Shown here: positions 1 through 7,822 of the stretch, one piece after another
Layout of the letters: each line of letters starts with the position of its first letter
Position numbering within the stretch: the stretch's first letter is position 1
NCBI GenBank assembly: GCA_009778785.1
Contig: WRFN01000018.1
Span: 1-32,314 of the forward strand
Source of the DNA: Betaproteobacteria bacterium
GTDB taxonomy: Bacteria; Pseudomonadota; Gammaproteobacteria; Burkholderiales; Casimicrobiaceae
DNA: 32,314 nt
Direction: 5' to 3'
Program-made: the position numbers and the translations under genes
Notes under the pieces: generated by a model
Database searches by the model: none
What the model was told of the DNA's origin: nothing
Seen by the model: the letters and a program-made list of their open reading frames with translations, nothing else

Positions 1-191
1 GGAATTTCTTGAAAAATTCGTAAGTTGAGATAGTTACCTTGCACATGATGATAATGCTCCTGTCGTTCAGATAGGAATATTATCCTGCATTTTTCACTGC
101 AAGTCAAGTATATAGTTCCCTTTAATAAAGGGTTAAATTCAAGGGTGCGACGTCTCCCCTCTTTTCCTGATCTCAATGGAACGCATGCTCC

Positions 192-225
192 CGTCGCCGG
201 ATTAGCTGAATACGAGTGCCGGAAT
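192..225 (+). repeat. 34-base interspersed repeat, copy 1
   Basis: This stretch is identical, base for base over 34 positions, to 11130-11163. It begins CGTCGCCGGATTAGC and ends GAGTGCCGGAAT. The flanks of the two copies are unrelated, so this is a defined repeat unit and not a larger duplication. The partner copy sits at the edge of the decayed RHS locus. Confidence 0.8.
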
Positions 226-286
226 GCGTACTTTTCTACGAGCCAGCCGGTACGCAATGATGGGTATAAAGGAAGGGGAACAGCTT

Positions 287-305
287 GGGCGGCAGAATGC
301 CGCCC
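287..305. repeat. REP-like hairpin GGGCGGCA-GAA-TGCCGCCC, copy 1
   Basis: Perfect 8-bp GC-rich stem with a 3-base loop. The same stem with loop GGA recurs at 12510-12528. Flanking CCCCTAC resembles interspersed intergenic palindromes seen in many proteobacterial genomes. It has no T-tract, so a terminator role is less likely. Confidence 0.6.
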
Positions 306-384
306 CTACACCCGCACCCGAAAAAACCCTTTCTTCAAAATGGGCTTTAACCCGGGCGTTTTTCTAACAATCTTGGTTCAAAAT

Positions 385-398
385 TTGATCTAAATCAA
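385..398. promoter_or_regulatory. FNR/Anr-type binding site
   Basis: TTGAT-CTAA-ATCAA matches the FNR consensus TTGAT-N4-ATCAA exactly, and the symmetry extends one base each side (TTTGAT/ATCAAA). A weak -10 (TATAGC, 416-421) lies downstream, which would put the box centre roughly 36-42 bases before a start site near 428-433, close to an activator position. The next real gene on this strand is gdhA at 632, so oxygen-responsive control of gdhA is inferred, with a leader of about 200 bases. Confidence 0.55.
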
Positions 399-631
399 AC
401 ACTATTTGAAAAAGGTATAGCTCATGCGTTTGTTGCATTATCATTGCCCTATGCGGTTTCGCTTTATGTTAAGGAAATATTTTGAAGTGACCGAAGCATT
501 GGGTTTGGGCATTCGGCGAGACGGCAAGCTAACCGGAACATCGGAAGACGTGTGTGCGTTGTGTGATGTTCTTTTTTGGACGGGCGATATGGAGTTCGCC
601 GTTCGCAGTTTATTTTTCAGGAGCGCGCAAG

Positions 632-1972
632 ATGCCTCAAAGTTTGAATGATTTTTTGTCGTATGTGCAGAAAAAGGACCCCAGCCAGTTGATGTTTCAT
701 CAGGCGGTGACCGAGGTCATGCAAAGCCTGTGGCCGTTCGTGCAGAAGAACCCGCAATATCAGGATAACGCGTTGCTGGAACGTCTTGTTGAACCGGAAC
801 GCACGATTACTTTCCGGGTGCCGTGGACGGACGACAAGGGCAAGGTGCATGTCAACCGCGGTTTCCGTGTGCAGATGAGCAGCGCCATCGGTCCTTACAA
901 GGGCGGCCTGCGTTTTCATCCGTCGGTAACGATGGGGATGCTGAAGTTTCTTGCGTTTGAACAGGTGTTCAAGAATGCGTTGACGACATTGCCGATGGGT
1001 GGCGGTAAAGGCGGTTCCGATTTCGATCCGAAGGGCAAGAGCGACAGGGAAGTGATGCACTTCTGTCAGTCGTTCATGAGCGAATTGTTCCGCCACATCG
1101 GCGCGGATCTCGACGTGCCCGCCGGTGATATCGGCGTCGGCGGTCGTGAAGTCGGTTTCATGTTCGGTCAGTACAAGAAATTGGCCAATCAGTTTACCGG
1201 TGTGTTGACCGGCAAGGGCGTGTCTTTCGGCGGCAGCTTGATTCGTCCGGAAGCGACCGGCTACGGCTTGGTGTATTTTGTTGACGAAATGTTGGCGGTG
1301 CGCTCGCAAGGCTTGAAGGGCAAGCGCGTCACGGTTTCGGGCTCCGGTAACGTCGCGCAGTATGCGGCGGAAAAATGTTTGATGGAAGGCGCCAAAGTAG
1401 TGTCGATGTCCGACTCGGAAGGCACGGCGGAATTCTCGAACGGGATGACCTCCGAGCAACTCGAAGCGCTGATGCATTGGAAGAATGTCGAGCGCGGTCG
1501 TTTGCAAGCGTTCGCCGAGAAGAACAAGATCACGTTCCACAAGGGCAAAACGCCGTGGCACATCGCTTGCGACGTGGCGCTGCCGAGCGCGGTGCAGAAC
1601 GAGTTGAACGGCGAAGACGCCAAGACGCTGGTCAAGAACGGTTGCGTGTGCGTGGCCGAAGGCGCCAACATGCCGTCAACGCTGGACGCGATGAAGGTCT
1701 TCCACGATGCGAAGATTATGTTCGGCCCCGGCAAGGCGGCCAACGCCGGCGGTGTGGCGGTATCCGGTCTGGAAATGAGTCAGAACAGCATGAGACTTTC
1801 GTGGACGCGCGAAGAAGTTGACAAGCGCTTGCACGGCATCATGCATGCGATTCATGCTTCGTGTTTGCGTTACGGCAAAGAATCGGCGAATTTCGTGAAC
1901 TACGTTGACGGCGCCAACATCGCGGGCTTTGTGAAAGTGGCCGACGCGATGATGTCGCAAGGTGTTGTTTAA
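632..1972 (+). CDS. gdhA: NADP-type glutamate dehydrogenase
   Basis: Makes glutamate from 2-oxoglutarate and ammonia (reversible), a main ammonium-assimilation route; cytoplasmic hexamer. The 446 residues match the family length (E. coli GdhA 447). Visible motifs are the substrate-binding region IGPYKGGLRFHP, the catalytic-lysine segment PMGGGKGGSDFDP with Lys126, PAGDIGVGGREVGFM, and the Rossmann segment VSGSGNVAQYAAEK of the coenzyme domain. The frame is open upstream to 554, but I chose ATG 632 because AGGAG (619-623) lies 8 bases before it and the protein then begins MPQSLNDFL as in homologues. It stands alone, followed by a terminator-like hairpin and a convergent GST gene. Coenzyme preference is inferred from overall similarity to the short bacterial NADP enzymes. 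Confidence 0.95.
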   Translation: MPQSLNDFLSYVQKKDPSQLMFHQAVTEVMQSLWPFVQKNPQYQDNALLERLVEPERTITFRVPWTDDKGKVHVNRGFRVQMSSAIGPYKGGLRFHPSVTMGMLKFLAFEQVFKNALTTLPMGGGKGGSDFDPKGKSDREVMHFCQSFMSELFRHIGADLDVPAGDIGVGGREVGFMFGQYKKLANQFTGVLTGKGVSFGGSLIRPEATGYGLVYFVDEMLAVRSQGLKGKRVTVSGSGNVAQYAAEKCLMEGAKVVSMSDSEGTAEFSNGMTSEQLEALMHWKNVERGRLQAFAEKNKITFHKGKTPWHIACDVALPSAVQNELNGEDAKTLVKNGCVCVAEGANMPSTLDAMKVFHDAKIMFGPGKAANAGGVAVSGLEMSQNSMRLSWTREEVDKRLHGIMHAIHASCLRYGKESANFVNYVDGANIAGFVKVADAMMSQGVV

Positions 1973-1993
1973 GCCAAATCGCAAGAGAGAGCG

Positions 1994-2020
1994 GGGGCAC
2001 GGTACGCCGTGCCCCTGTTT
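1994..2020. terminator. Terminator-like hairpin between convergent gdhA and gst
   Basis: GGGGCACGG (1994-2002) pairs perfectly with CCGTGCCCC (2007-2015) around a TACG loop, followed by TGTTT. It fills the 54-base gap between the ends of two convergent genes and may stop transcription from both sides, though the T-run is short. Confidence 0.6.
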
Positions 2021-2026
2021 GTTGGC

Positions 2027-2635
2027 TCAACGCAAACCTTCTTCCTGCATCGCTTGTTTGACGCCCGGTCGGGCAATGACGCGCTCCATCCACTTCAAGA
2101 TGTTCGGATAATCGGTCAGCGGTCTCTTGAAAAAGCCCGTCCAGCGCAAACAGGTGAACAGATAAGCGTCGGCGACGCTAAAGTGTTCGGTCAGAAATTC
2201 CTTGCCGTTCAGCGCTTCGTCAACATAAGCGAGACGCATCGCCAGTTTGGCCCACGCCGCATCTTTTTGTTCTTGCGGCGTCGCCGGATTCCACATCGGA
2301 GCGAAACCTTTGTGAATTTCCGTCGAGATGAAAGACAGCCATTCCAGCACGCGGTAGCGCGCGAATTCGCCCGCTTCGGGAATCAGCGCTTTTTGCAGCG
2401 CCAGATCGGCCACATATTGCAGCAAGACTTGCCCTTCGGTCAGGATCTCGCCGTTGTCCAGCACCAGCGCCGGCACGTAACCTTTGGGATTGATCTCGGT
2501 ATAAATAACGCCGCTTGCTGTTTTGTGCGGCATCGAACGAAGATCAACGGCTTCGGTCTCATACTTCAGTCCGGATTCCACCAGCGCAATGTGAGTTGCC
2601 AGAGCGCAGGAACCGGGGGAAAAATAAAGTTTCAT
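2027..2635 (-). CDS. gst: Glutathione S-transferase, beta-class (GstA-like)
   Basis: Conjugates or transfers glutathione to electrophiles; cytosolic dimer. The 202-residue length and sequence closely resemble E. coli GstA (201 residues). The thioredoxin-like N-domain (about 1-80) starts MKLYFSPGSCAL with the beta-class Cys10, followed by NPKGYVPAL with its cis-proline and the glutathione-binding turn TEGQVLLQY. The helical C-domain contains STEIHKGF with His108, equivalent to the conserved GstA histidine, and FSVADAYLF. The frame extends 41 codons further upstream, but AAGGAG a few bases before ATG 2635 and the homologous N-terminus fix the start. It is divergent from trhA and convergent with gdhA. 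Its physiological substrate cannot be told from sequence. Confidence 0.93.
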   Translation of the reverse strand: MKLYFSPGSCALATHIALVESGLKYETEAVDLRSMPHKTASGVIYTEINPKGYVPALVLDNGEILTEGQVLLQYVADLALQKALIPEAGEFARYRVLEWLSFISTEIHKGFAPMWNPATPQEQKDAAWAKLAMRLAYVDEALNGKEFLTEHFSVADAYLFTCLRWTGFFKRPLTDYPNILKWMERVIARPGVKQAMQEEGLR

Positions 2636-2681
2636 CGCTTCTCCTTTTCGCAAAAATCGCGTTAAAATGTTCTTTCCAAGG

Positions 2682-2712
2682 TTGACTTTTAAACTGCTTT
2701 TTACACTATACC
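2682..2712 (+). promoter_or_regulatory. Candidate sigma-70 promoter for trhA
   Basis: TTGACT (2682-2687) followed by an ACTATACC stretch (2705-2712) gives a plausible -35/-10 pair at 17-19 base spacing, just before the ATG at 2723. The leader would be very short and no Shine-Dalgarno is obvious. Confidence 0.35.
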
Positions 2713-2722
2713 ACCAGACACC

Positions 2723-3343
2723 ATGTATTACGGCGAACGTTTCAATGCCATCAGTCACTGCGTCGGCGCAGTGCTGGCGCTCTCCGGCTCAACGCTGCTG
2801 ATTGTGCTCGCCAGTTTGTACGGCAACATCTGGCACATCGTCAGCGCCAGCATCTACGGCGCATCACTCACGGCGCTTTACACGACCTCGACGTTTTACC
2901 ATTCGTTGAAAGGTCGCTTCAAGCTGCTGTTCCAGCGTCTCGATCATTGCGCGATTTATCTTTTGATCGCCGGAACCTACACTCCGTTCACGCTGGTCAC
3001 GTTGCACGGCGCTTGGGGGTGGACATTGTTTGGCATCAATTGGGGACTGGCCATTTTCGGCATCGCTCAGGAACTGTGGCTTGGTCGCAGAACGCGCATG
3101 CTGTCGCTGCCGATCTACGTCATCATGGGTTGGCTCATCATCGTCGCGGCAAAACCACTGGTGGCGGCGTTGCCCTTGGCGGGATTGATCTGGCTGGCGG
3201 TCGGCGGGCTGCTTTACACTGTTGGCATCATCTTTTACGTTTTTGACGAAAAGATTCGCCACGGTCATGGCATTTGGCACCTTTTCGTTTTGGCGGGCAG
3301 CGTTTGCCAGTTTGTTTCCATCCTTTTTTATGTTGTTTTTTGA
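2723..3343 (+). CDS. trhA: Hemolysin III / TrhA (YqfA) family membrane protein
   Basis: Integral inner-membrane protein of the Hly-III/PAQR superfamily. Bacterial members (YqfA/TrhA) have been linked to membrane-energetics or lipid homeostasis; the haemolysin name is historical. The 206 residues show about seven hydrophobic helices and the superfamily's polar signatures: His12 near the N-terminus, STFYHSL with Ser56 and His60, QRLDHCAIYLLIAGTYTPF with Asp74, and HGIWH near the C-terminus with His182 and His186. The His/Asp set is the presumed metal site of PAQR proteins. It starts at ATG 2723, 87 bases from the divergent GST start. No signal peptide beyond the first helix is visible. Confidence 0.9.
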   Translation: MYYGERFNAISHCVGAVLALSGSTLLIVLASLYGNIWHIVSASIYGASLTALYTTSTFYHSLKGRFKLLFQRLDHCAIYLLIAGTYTPFTLVTLHGAWGWTLFGINWGLAIFGIAQELWLGRRTRMLSLPIYVIMGWLIIVAAKPLVAALPLAGLIWLAVGGLLYTVGIIFYVFDEKIRHGHGIWHLFVLAGSVCQFVSILFYVVF

Positions 3344-3456
3344 GCTTTCTCAAACAGACGCATAATTCCTGCCCACATTAAGGGTTGGTATTCTTCCGCC
3401 CAGCCCAAAATTCGCGTATTGTCATAGAATGACTCCATCCGGGGGATTTTTCTGTC

Positions 3457-4908
3457 ATGCGCGATAAGCAGTTTTGTCATTATCACCACGAACATCCAGC
3501 GACTTGGCAGTGCGAGCCATGTAACCGCTTGTTCGGTGATTGCTGCGTGCCAATCAATCTCGACAACCCCAAAGAGCCGCGTTGCCCGCTGTGTCATCGC
3601 GAACTCGCTTACCTCGGCGCCGCCAATACTGCGCAACCGTTTTGGGAGCGTATTCCGTTTTTCTTCAAGTATGCGCTGCAAAAAGGGCCGCTGTTGTTTT
3701 ATCTGATCATTGCGATCGCTTCGTTTCTCACGTTGTATTCAATAAAGCTGATTATCTTTTTTCCGTTCCTCTTGATCTTTGTCCTGTATTGCGTCATCAT
3801 GAAATATCTGTTCGCGATTTTGATAGCAGTCAGTGAGGGCGAGGTGGATGCGCCTCCGGCCAGCCTGGCATTCAGCGGAGATGGATTCTCGGCTTATTTC
3901 AAAGTCTTTGCCCTGACGCTCGTTCTCGGCGCTGTTTTTGGTGTTTCGATAGCGTTGGGCGCGTTGGCGACCTTCTTGGTTGGATTGTTGCTGGCGCTCA
4001 TTTTTCCGGCAATGATCATCGTGCTGACTCTCGAAGAAAGTTTGATCGCCGCGCTCAGTCCTCGCAACATCGCTTCCATGATCGGCGCAATGGGATGGCA
4101 TTACCTGATCCTGTGGGTTTTCCTGTTCATCATCATGCAATCGCCCGGTCTGCTTCTTTACGTGCTGATGTCGGTCAAAGCGCCGCTTCCCGTTTTGATC
4201 TTTTCCCTTCCACTGGTGATGTTGTACTTCTACGCCGTGATGTTTGCGATGATGGGGTACGCCGTTTATCAATATCAGGGCGCGCTTGGCCATGTTGCCG
4301 GTGACTGGACAGAAGCAGGGCTGGAAGAAAGCGAATACCTTCCGGCCAAAGCGCTGGCGTCGGCTGAAATTTACGTTCGGGAAGGGCGCTATGAAGACGC
4401 TTTGGAAACGCTGAAAGAAGCGATCAAAGCGCAACCCAAAAACGTGATGATGCACGAACGTTACCATCGCTTGTTGCTGACGCACGGCACTCCCGAACAA
4501 AACCACGCGCATCTGGGGCGCGCCTACCTGCCGCTGCTACTGTCCAAAACGCCGGATCGCGCCGTCGAAGTGTATCTGGAGGCAAAAAAGAAACTGGGAG
4601 ACATTCCGCCGCCGCCTCATCCGATGATCTGCGAAACGCTGGCGCAGGAACTGATACAAAAAGGCCATCCGGTCGAAGGCACACAGATGGTTCAGGATTT
4701 TCACCGTCGTTATCCCGATTACCCGCACACGCCGCGCGTTTACTTGATGGCGGCGAAAACGCACGCCTATCTTTTGCGCGACACCGAGACGGCGTATCGA
4801 TTGATAGCGCACATTCAGAAACATTATCCCAAGTCGCCGCAAATCGTCGAAGTTCAGGCGTTGGAGTTGGCGCTGGGCAGACATACGTTGAAGTCGGTGG
4901 ATTTGTGA
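3457..4908 (+). CDS. Zinc-finger (B-box-like) / multi-pass membrane / TPR protein
   Basis: Function unknown; three parts are clear in its 483 residues. Residues 5-50 form a Cys/His-rich finger (Cys7, His10, Cys19, Cys22, Cys29, Cys30, Cys43, Cys46, His47) resembling a B-box or treble-clef zinc site. Residues about 75-275 hold roughly six to seven hydrophobic segments, with an arrangement like DUF4013-type membrane proteins. Residues about 295-480 are helical TPR-like repeats (for example YEDALETLKEAIKAQP and PVEGTQMVQDFHRRYPDY). The likely topology is cytoplasmic finger and TPR region, tethered by the membrane core, acting as a scaffold; this is inference. ATG 3457 follows GGGGGA by about ten bases. 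It is monocistronic, with a separate TPR-like remnant just downstream on the other strand. Confidence 0.8.
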   Translation: MRDKQFCHYHHEHPATWQCEPCNRLFGDCCVPINLDNPKEPRCPLCHRELAYLGAANTAQPFWERIPFFFKYALQKGPLLFYLIIAIASFLTLYSIKLIIFFPFLLIFVLYCVIMKYLFAILIAVSEGEVDAPPASLAFSGDGFSAYFKVFALTLVLGAVFGVSIALGALATFLVGLLLALIFPAMIIVLTLEESLIAALSPRNIASMIGAMGWHYLILWVFLFIIMQSPGLLLYVLMSVKAPLPVLIFSLPLVMLYFYAVMFAMMGYAVYQYQGALGHVAGDWTEAGLEESEYLPAKALASAEIYVREGRYEDALETLKEAIKAQPKNVMMHERYHRLLLTHGTPEQNHAHLGRAYLPLLLSKTPDRAVEVYLEAKKKLGDIPPPPHPMICETLAQELIQKGHPVEGTQMVQDFHRRYPDYPHTPRVYLMAAKTHAYLLRDTETAYRLIAHIQKHYPKSPQIVEVQALELALGRHTLKSVDL

Positions 4909-4984
4909 GGGCGACGATTCCGTTCGCCCTGAGCTTTGACAGGTTCGGTCCGAAAGGCGACGGATCATCCGATACTTATGGCTC

Positions 4985-5194
4985 TCATCTCCTGAGATGT
5001 TGCCGATACTCCCATAGCAGTTTCGCTTCTTCGCTGCGCGGGTAAATCCGAACCAGCGCTTCGGTCAATTCGTTGAGAGCGGCGTTTTCTTTTTTCTGTC
5101 CGGCCAGCTTGCCGAGCACGTGGTATAAGGCAGCGTTTTCCGGCTTGGCGCAGTCTGAGCAGGAACGATGAGAAACATGTGGCGTCAGCCGGTT
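4985..5194 (-). pseudogene. Orphan TPR-like C-terminal fragment (probable gene remnant)
   Basis: The minus strand between the zinc-finger/TPR gene and anmK has an open frame of 69 codons with no ATG or other good start. Its translation is protein-like, running from SCSDCAKPENAALYHVLGKL to EALVRIYPRSEEAKLLWEYR and ending at TGA 4985-4987. The amphipathic A-L-Y/L-G-K-L and YPRSEEAK patterns are typical of TPR helices and of chain ends in TPR proteins. Upstream the frame stops at 5195-5197 inside the end of anmK. I read it as the decayed 3' end of a TPR protein whose 5' part was lost. A chance open frame is the alternative. Confidence 0.35.
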
Positions 5195-6318
5195 TCAGGG
5201 ACGCCCGGGTAAATCGCGCCGAGGATTCGATGCCCTTTGGCGCCCGTTACCGTCGGCAGATTGCCGGGGCGACGCGCCAATGTTTCGCGCGCGAGCCAAG
5301 CGAACGCCAGCGCTTCGACGTGTTGCGCCGACACGCCCAACGCGTCGGTGGCGCTGACGACTCGCGGCCTCAGCAAGTTACTCAGCGCGTTTATCAATGC
5401 AGTGTTGTAAGCGCCGCCGCCGCAGATGAAAAGTTCTTCCGCGTTTTTTGAAACGGCAGCGGCAATAGAGGTGGCGGTCAACTGCAACAAGGTTGCCTGA
5501 ACATCGGCGGGCGGCAGCGACGGAAACGCCGCAAGTTGCGCGGCGAGCCACGCCGGATGAAACAAATCGCGCCCCGTGCTTTTCGGCGGGGGCTTATCGA
5601 AATACGGTTCGCGCAACATCGCGGCGAGCAACGCCGGAGAAACTTTGCCCGAAGCCGCCCACGCGCCATTGCGATCGAAGGTACCTTCGTGATGTCGGGC
5701 GTACCAAGCATCGAGCAACATGTTGCCGGGGCCGGTATCGAAACCGCTGACGATACCGTGCGGAGGCAAATCGGTCAGGTTGGCGATGCCGCCGATGTTG
5801 GCGATGCCCCGATGTTTTGATGCGCTGCGAAACATTGCCGCATGAAACGCGGGCACCAGCGGTGCGCCTTGCCCGCCTGCCGCCAGATCGCGGCTGCGAA
5901 AATCGGCGACGACATCGATGCCCAAATGTTCCGCGACGCGCGCCGGATGGTTAAGCTGATACGACCACGTTTCGCTCGGACAATGGCGCACGGTTTGACC
6001 GTGCACACCAACGGCGCGCAACTGCGCCACGTTCACCCCCGCTTGTCGGGCGGCATCAAGCGTTGCTTGTGCGTAAAGATCGGCGAGCGTGTTGGCGACG
6101 CGGGCGCTGCGCGCCAGTTCGTCGTCGCCTGATGATTGCAGCGCCAGCAAGGTTTCGCGCAACGTCGGCGGAAACGGCACGAAAGCGCTGCCGCGTAATT
6201 GGCAGTGCAGTTGGCAATGCAAAGAGGTGTTGGTTTCTTCGGAAAAAGACGCGATCACCGCATCAACGCCGTCCAGACTGGTGCCGGACATGATTCCGGC
6301 GAAGAGCGTGTCAGCCAT
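5185..6318 (-). CDS. anmK: Anhydro-N-acetylmuramic acid kinase
   Basis: Phosphorylates and hydrolyses 1,6-anhydro-MurNAc, released from peptidoglycan during recycling, to MurNAc-6-phosphate; cytoplasmic, ASKHA fold. The 377 residues carry the family signatures in order: GIMSGTSLDGVDAV (phosphate loop, residues 8-21), GVHGQTVRH, DFRSRDLAAGGQGAPLVPA, NIGGIANLT, GFDTGPGNMLLDAW, KSTGRDLFHP, ICGGGAYN, and the terminal GNLPTVTGAKG. ATG 6318 is the start. It lies five bases after the M23 peptidase stop, so the two cell-wall genes are almost certainly cotranscribed, which fits a shared role in peptidoglycan turnover. Confidence 0.95.
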   Translation of the reverse strand: MADTLFAGIMSGTSLDGVDAVIASFSEETNTSLHCQLHCQLRGSAFVPFPPTLRETLLALQSSGDDELARSARVANTLADLYAQATLDAARQAGVNVAQLRAVGVHGQTVRHCPSETWSYQLNHPARVAEHLGIDVVADFRSRDLAAGGQGAPLVPAFHAAMFRSASKHRGIANIGGIANLTDLPPHGIVSGFDTGPGNMLLDAWYARHHEGTFDRNGAWAASGKVSPALLAAMLREPYFDKPPPKSTGRDLFHPAWLAAQLAAFPSLPPADVQATLLQLTATSIAAAVSKNAEELFICGGGAYNTALINALSNLLRPRVVSATDALGVSAQHVEALAFAWLARETLARRPGNLPTVTGAKGHRILGAIYPGVPETG

Positions 6319-6323
6319 TGCGA

Positions 6324-7664
6324 TCAGTTAAACGATGCGACCTTCTGTACCGGAGTTTCGCTCGCCATCTGCAAGAGAGTCTTGAACGACGCAACGCTTT
6401 CTGTAAATGCTTTTTTGTCTTTCGCGGCGATCGGCGCGGCAGGCGGCATCACCATCTTCAGCGGATCGTGCGGCACATTCGCCACGCGGAATTCGTAGTG
6501 CAGATGCGGCCCCGTCGCCCAACCGGTTTGTCCGACATAAGCGATCACATCGCTCTGCGAGACGTGCGCGCCTCTTTTCAGGCCGCTGGCGAAGCGCGAC
6601 AGGTGCCCGTAGTAAGTGGTGATTCCGCCGGCGTGTCGCAGAATCACGAGGTTGCCGTAACCGCCGTGAACACCGACGAAATCGACGGTGCCGTCACTCG
6701 CAGCGTGCACCGGCGTTCCGACCGGCGCGGCGAAATCGGTGCCGGTATGCGGGCGTTTGACGTTAAACAGCGGATGCAATCGTCCCGCTGAGAAGCCCGA
6801 TGAAACTCTGGAGAACGCCAGCGGGGAACGCAAAAACGCTTTCTTGCTGCTCTCGCCTTTGGCGTTGTAGTAACCGCTCTTGCCTTCGGGGCTTTGCCAC
6901 CAATACGCGCCGTGTTCGATGCCGTTGTTGACAAACTCGACGGCAAGGATACGACCGTTGTTGACCATTTCGCCATCGACGTACACGCGCTCGTAGAGCA
7001 CGGTGAAATGATCGCCCTTGCGCAGATCGTGATAGAAATCGATTTCACCGCCGAGCACGTTCGCCATTTCGACGGTCACCGCTTCGGGAATGCCCGCCGC
7101 GTCGGCCGCGCCGAACAGCGACGATTGAATTTCGCCCATGCGTTGTTCGCGCCGCACTTCGCGCTGCGGCTCGGTGGTTGCCGCGCGCAACGCATTGCCT
7201 TCGCGGAGAATGGTGAAAAGTTCGGTTTCGGAAGCCAGGAAACGCAGTTCCTGCAACTGCCCGTCGCCGTTCAACGCGATGCGCAACGCCCGACCGGGGC
7301 GCAGCTTGTACAGCGGGCGCGCTTGTGCGTCGGACAACAGAAACGTCATCGCTTGCGGGTCGCGCATGCCGACGCGCGCAAGCAGGTTGCTGATGGTATC
7401 GCCGCGCTGAACGCGCTCCTCGCGCCAGTACGGCTGATCGCTCATGCCGTCGAGTTGGGGCAGGGCAGAAGGAAGCGCAAGCACGCGCTCCAGCGTGGTC
7501 GTGGGATGCTGCGAAGGCGCGGGGCCGGGCACAAAACCGAACGCCGCCATGCCGGTAAACCCGAGAATGAGCACGAGAGCCACAGGGCTGGTGGCCAGCC
7601 GCCGTATCCGGGGCAACCAAAAAGAGGCGCCTTCGGCTAGAATATCGTCAGTGGTTTTTTGCAC
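6324..7664 (-). CDS. M23-family murein endopeptidase with OapA/LysM-like domain
   Basis: Predicted peptidoglycan DD-endopeptidase of the MepM/NlpD-related M23 (lysostaphin-type) group. There is one N-terminal membrane anchor ([19 protein letters not shown]), placing the rest in the periplasm. A LysM/OapA-like segment follows ([16 protein letters not shown]), then a second linker domain and the C-terminal M23 catalytic domain. The zinc ligands are visible: HTGTD with His306 and Asp310, and GPHLHYEF with His387 and His389, so it is probably active. The frame is open to a TTG at 7679. I prefer GTG 7664 because AGAAAGG lies five bases upstream and the TTG has no ribosome site. It is first in an apparent operon with anmK and divergent from tyrS. 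Confidence 0.9.
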   Translation of the reverse strand: MQKTTDDILAEGASFWLPRIRRLATSPVALVLILGFTGMAAFGFVPGPAPSQHPTTTLERVLALPSALPQLDGMSDQPYWREERVQRGDTISNLLARVGMRDPQAMTFLLSDAQARPLYKLRPGRALRIALNGDGQLQELRFLASETELFTILREGNALRAATTEPQREVRREQRMGEIQSSLFGAADAAGIPEAVTVEMANVLGGEIDFYHDLRKGDHFTVLYERVYVDGEMVNNGRILAVEFVNNGIEHGAYWWQSPEGKSGYYNAKGESSKKAFLRSPLAFSRVSSGFSAGRLHPLFNVKRPHTGTDFAAPVGTPVHAASDGTVDFVGVHGGYGNLVILRHAGGITTYYGHLSRFASGLKRGAHVSQSDVIAYVGQTGWATGPHLHYEFRVANVPHDPLKMVMPPAAPIAAKDKKAFTESVASFKTLLQMASETPVQKVASFN

Positions 7665-7822
7665 GGGTACCTTTCTCAAACTTGTCGTATTCTAGCAAGA
7701 AAGAGCGAAATTCAAAGCCTTATCGGCGTTTTTCGGTGTGCCTTTTTGATGGGATGTGTGGCGAAATGACGCCATGCCGTTTCGCTTATTGTTATTTTTT
7801 GTTGACATTGAATTCTCTGACC

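Larger units (their letters stand above)
1..631. other. Long intergenic region upstream of gdhA
   Basis: No convincing gene is visible here. The short open frames lack ribosome sites and protein-like composition. The stretch holds a small CCCTTT/AAAGGG hairpin near 109-125, one copy of a 34-base repeat (192-225), a 7-bp inverted repeat (TGCGTAC 225-231 with GTACGCA 250-256), a REP-like hairpin (287-305), and a perfect FNR-type palindrome (385-398) followed by a weak -10 element. About 200 bases after the presumed promoter would be untranslated leader of gdhA. Confidence 0.6.

Noticed and set aside
424-651. 75-codon frame before gdhA starting MRLLHYHCPM
   Set aside because: No ribosome site, overlaps the gdhA start and has no family-like pattern; more likely untranslated leader.
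3331-3435. Minus-strand frame ending WAEEYQPLMWAGIM
   Set aside because: Reads somewhat protein-like but is about 36 codons, lacks a good ribosome site and runs antisense between two solid genes.
7802-7807. Perfect TTGACA before tyrS
   Set aside because: A -10 at normal spacing would fall inside the tyrS coding start, so it cannot drive the gene from ATG 7823.
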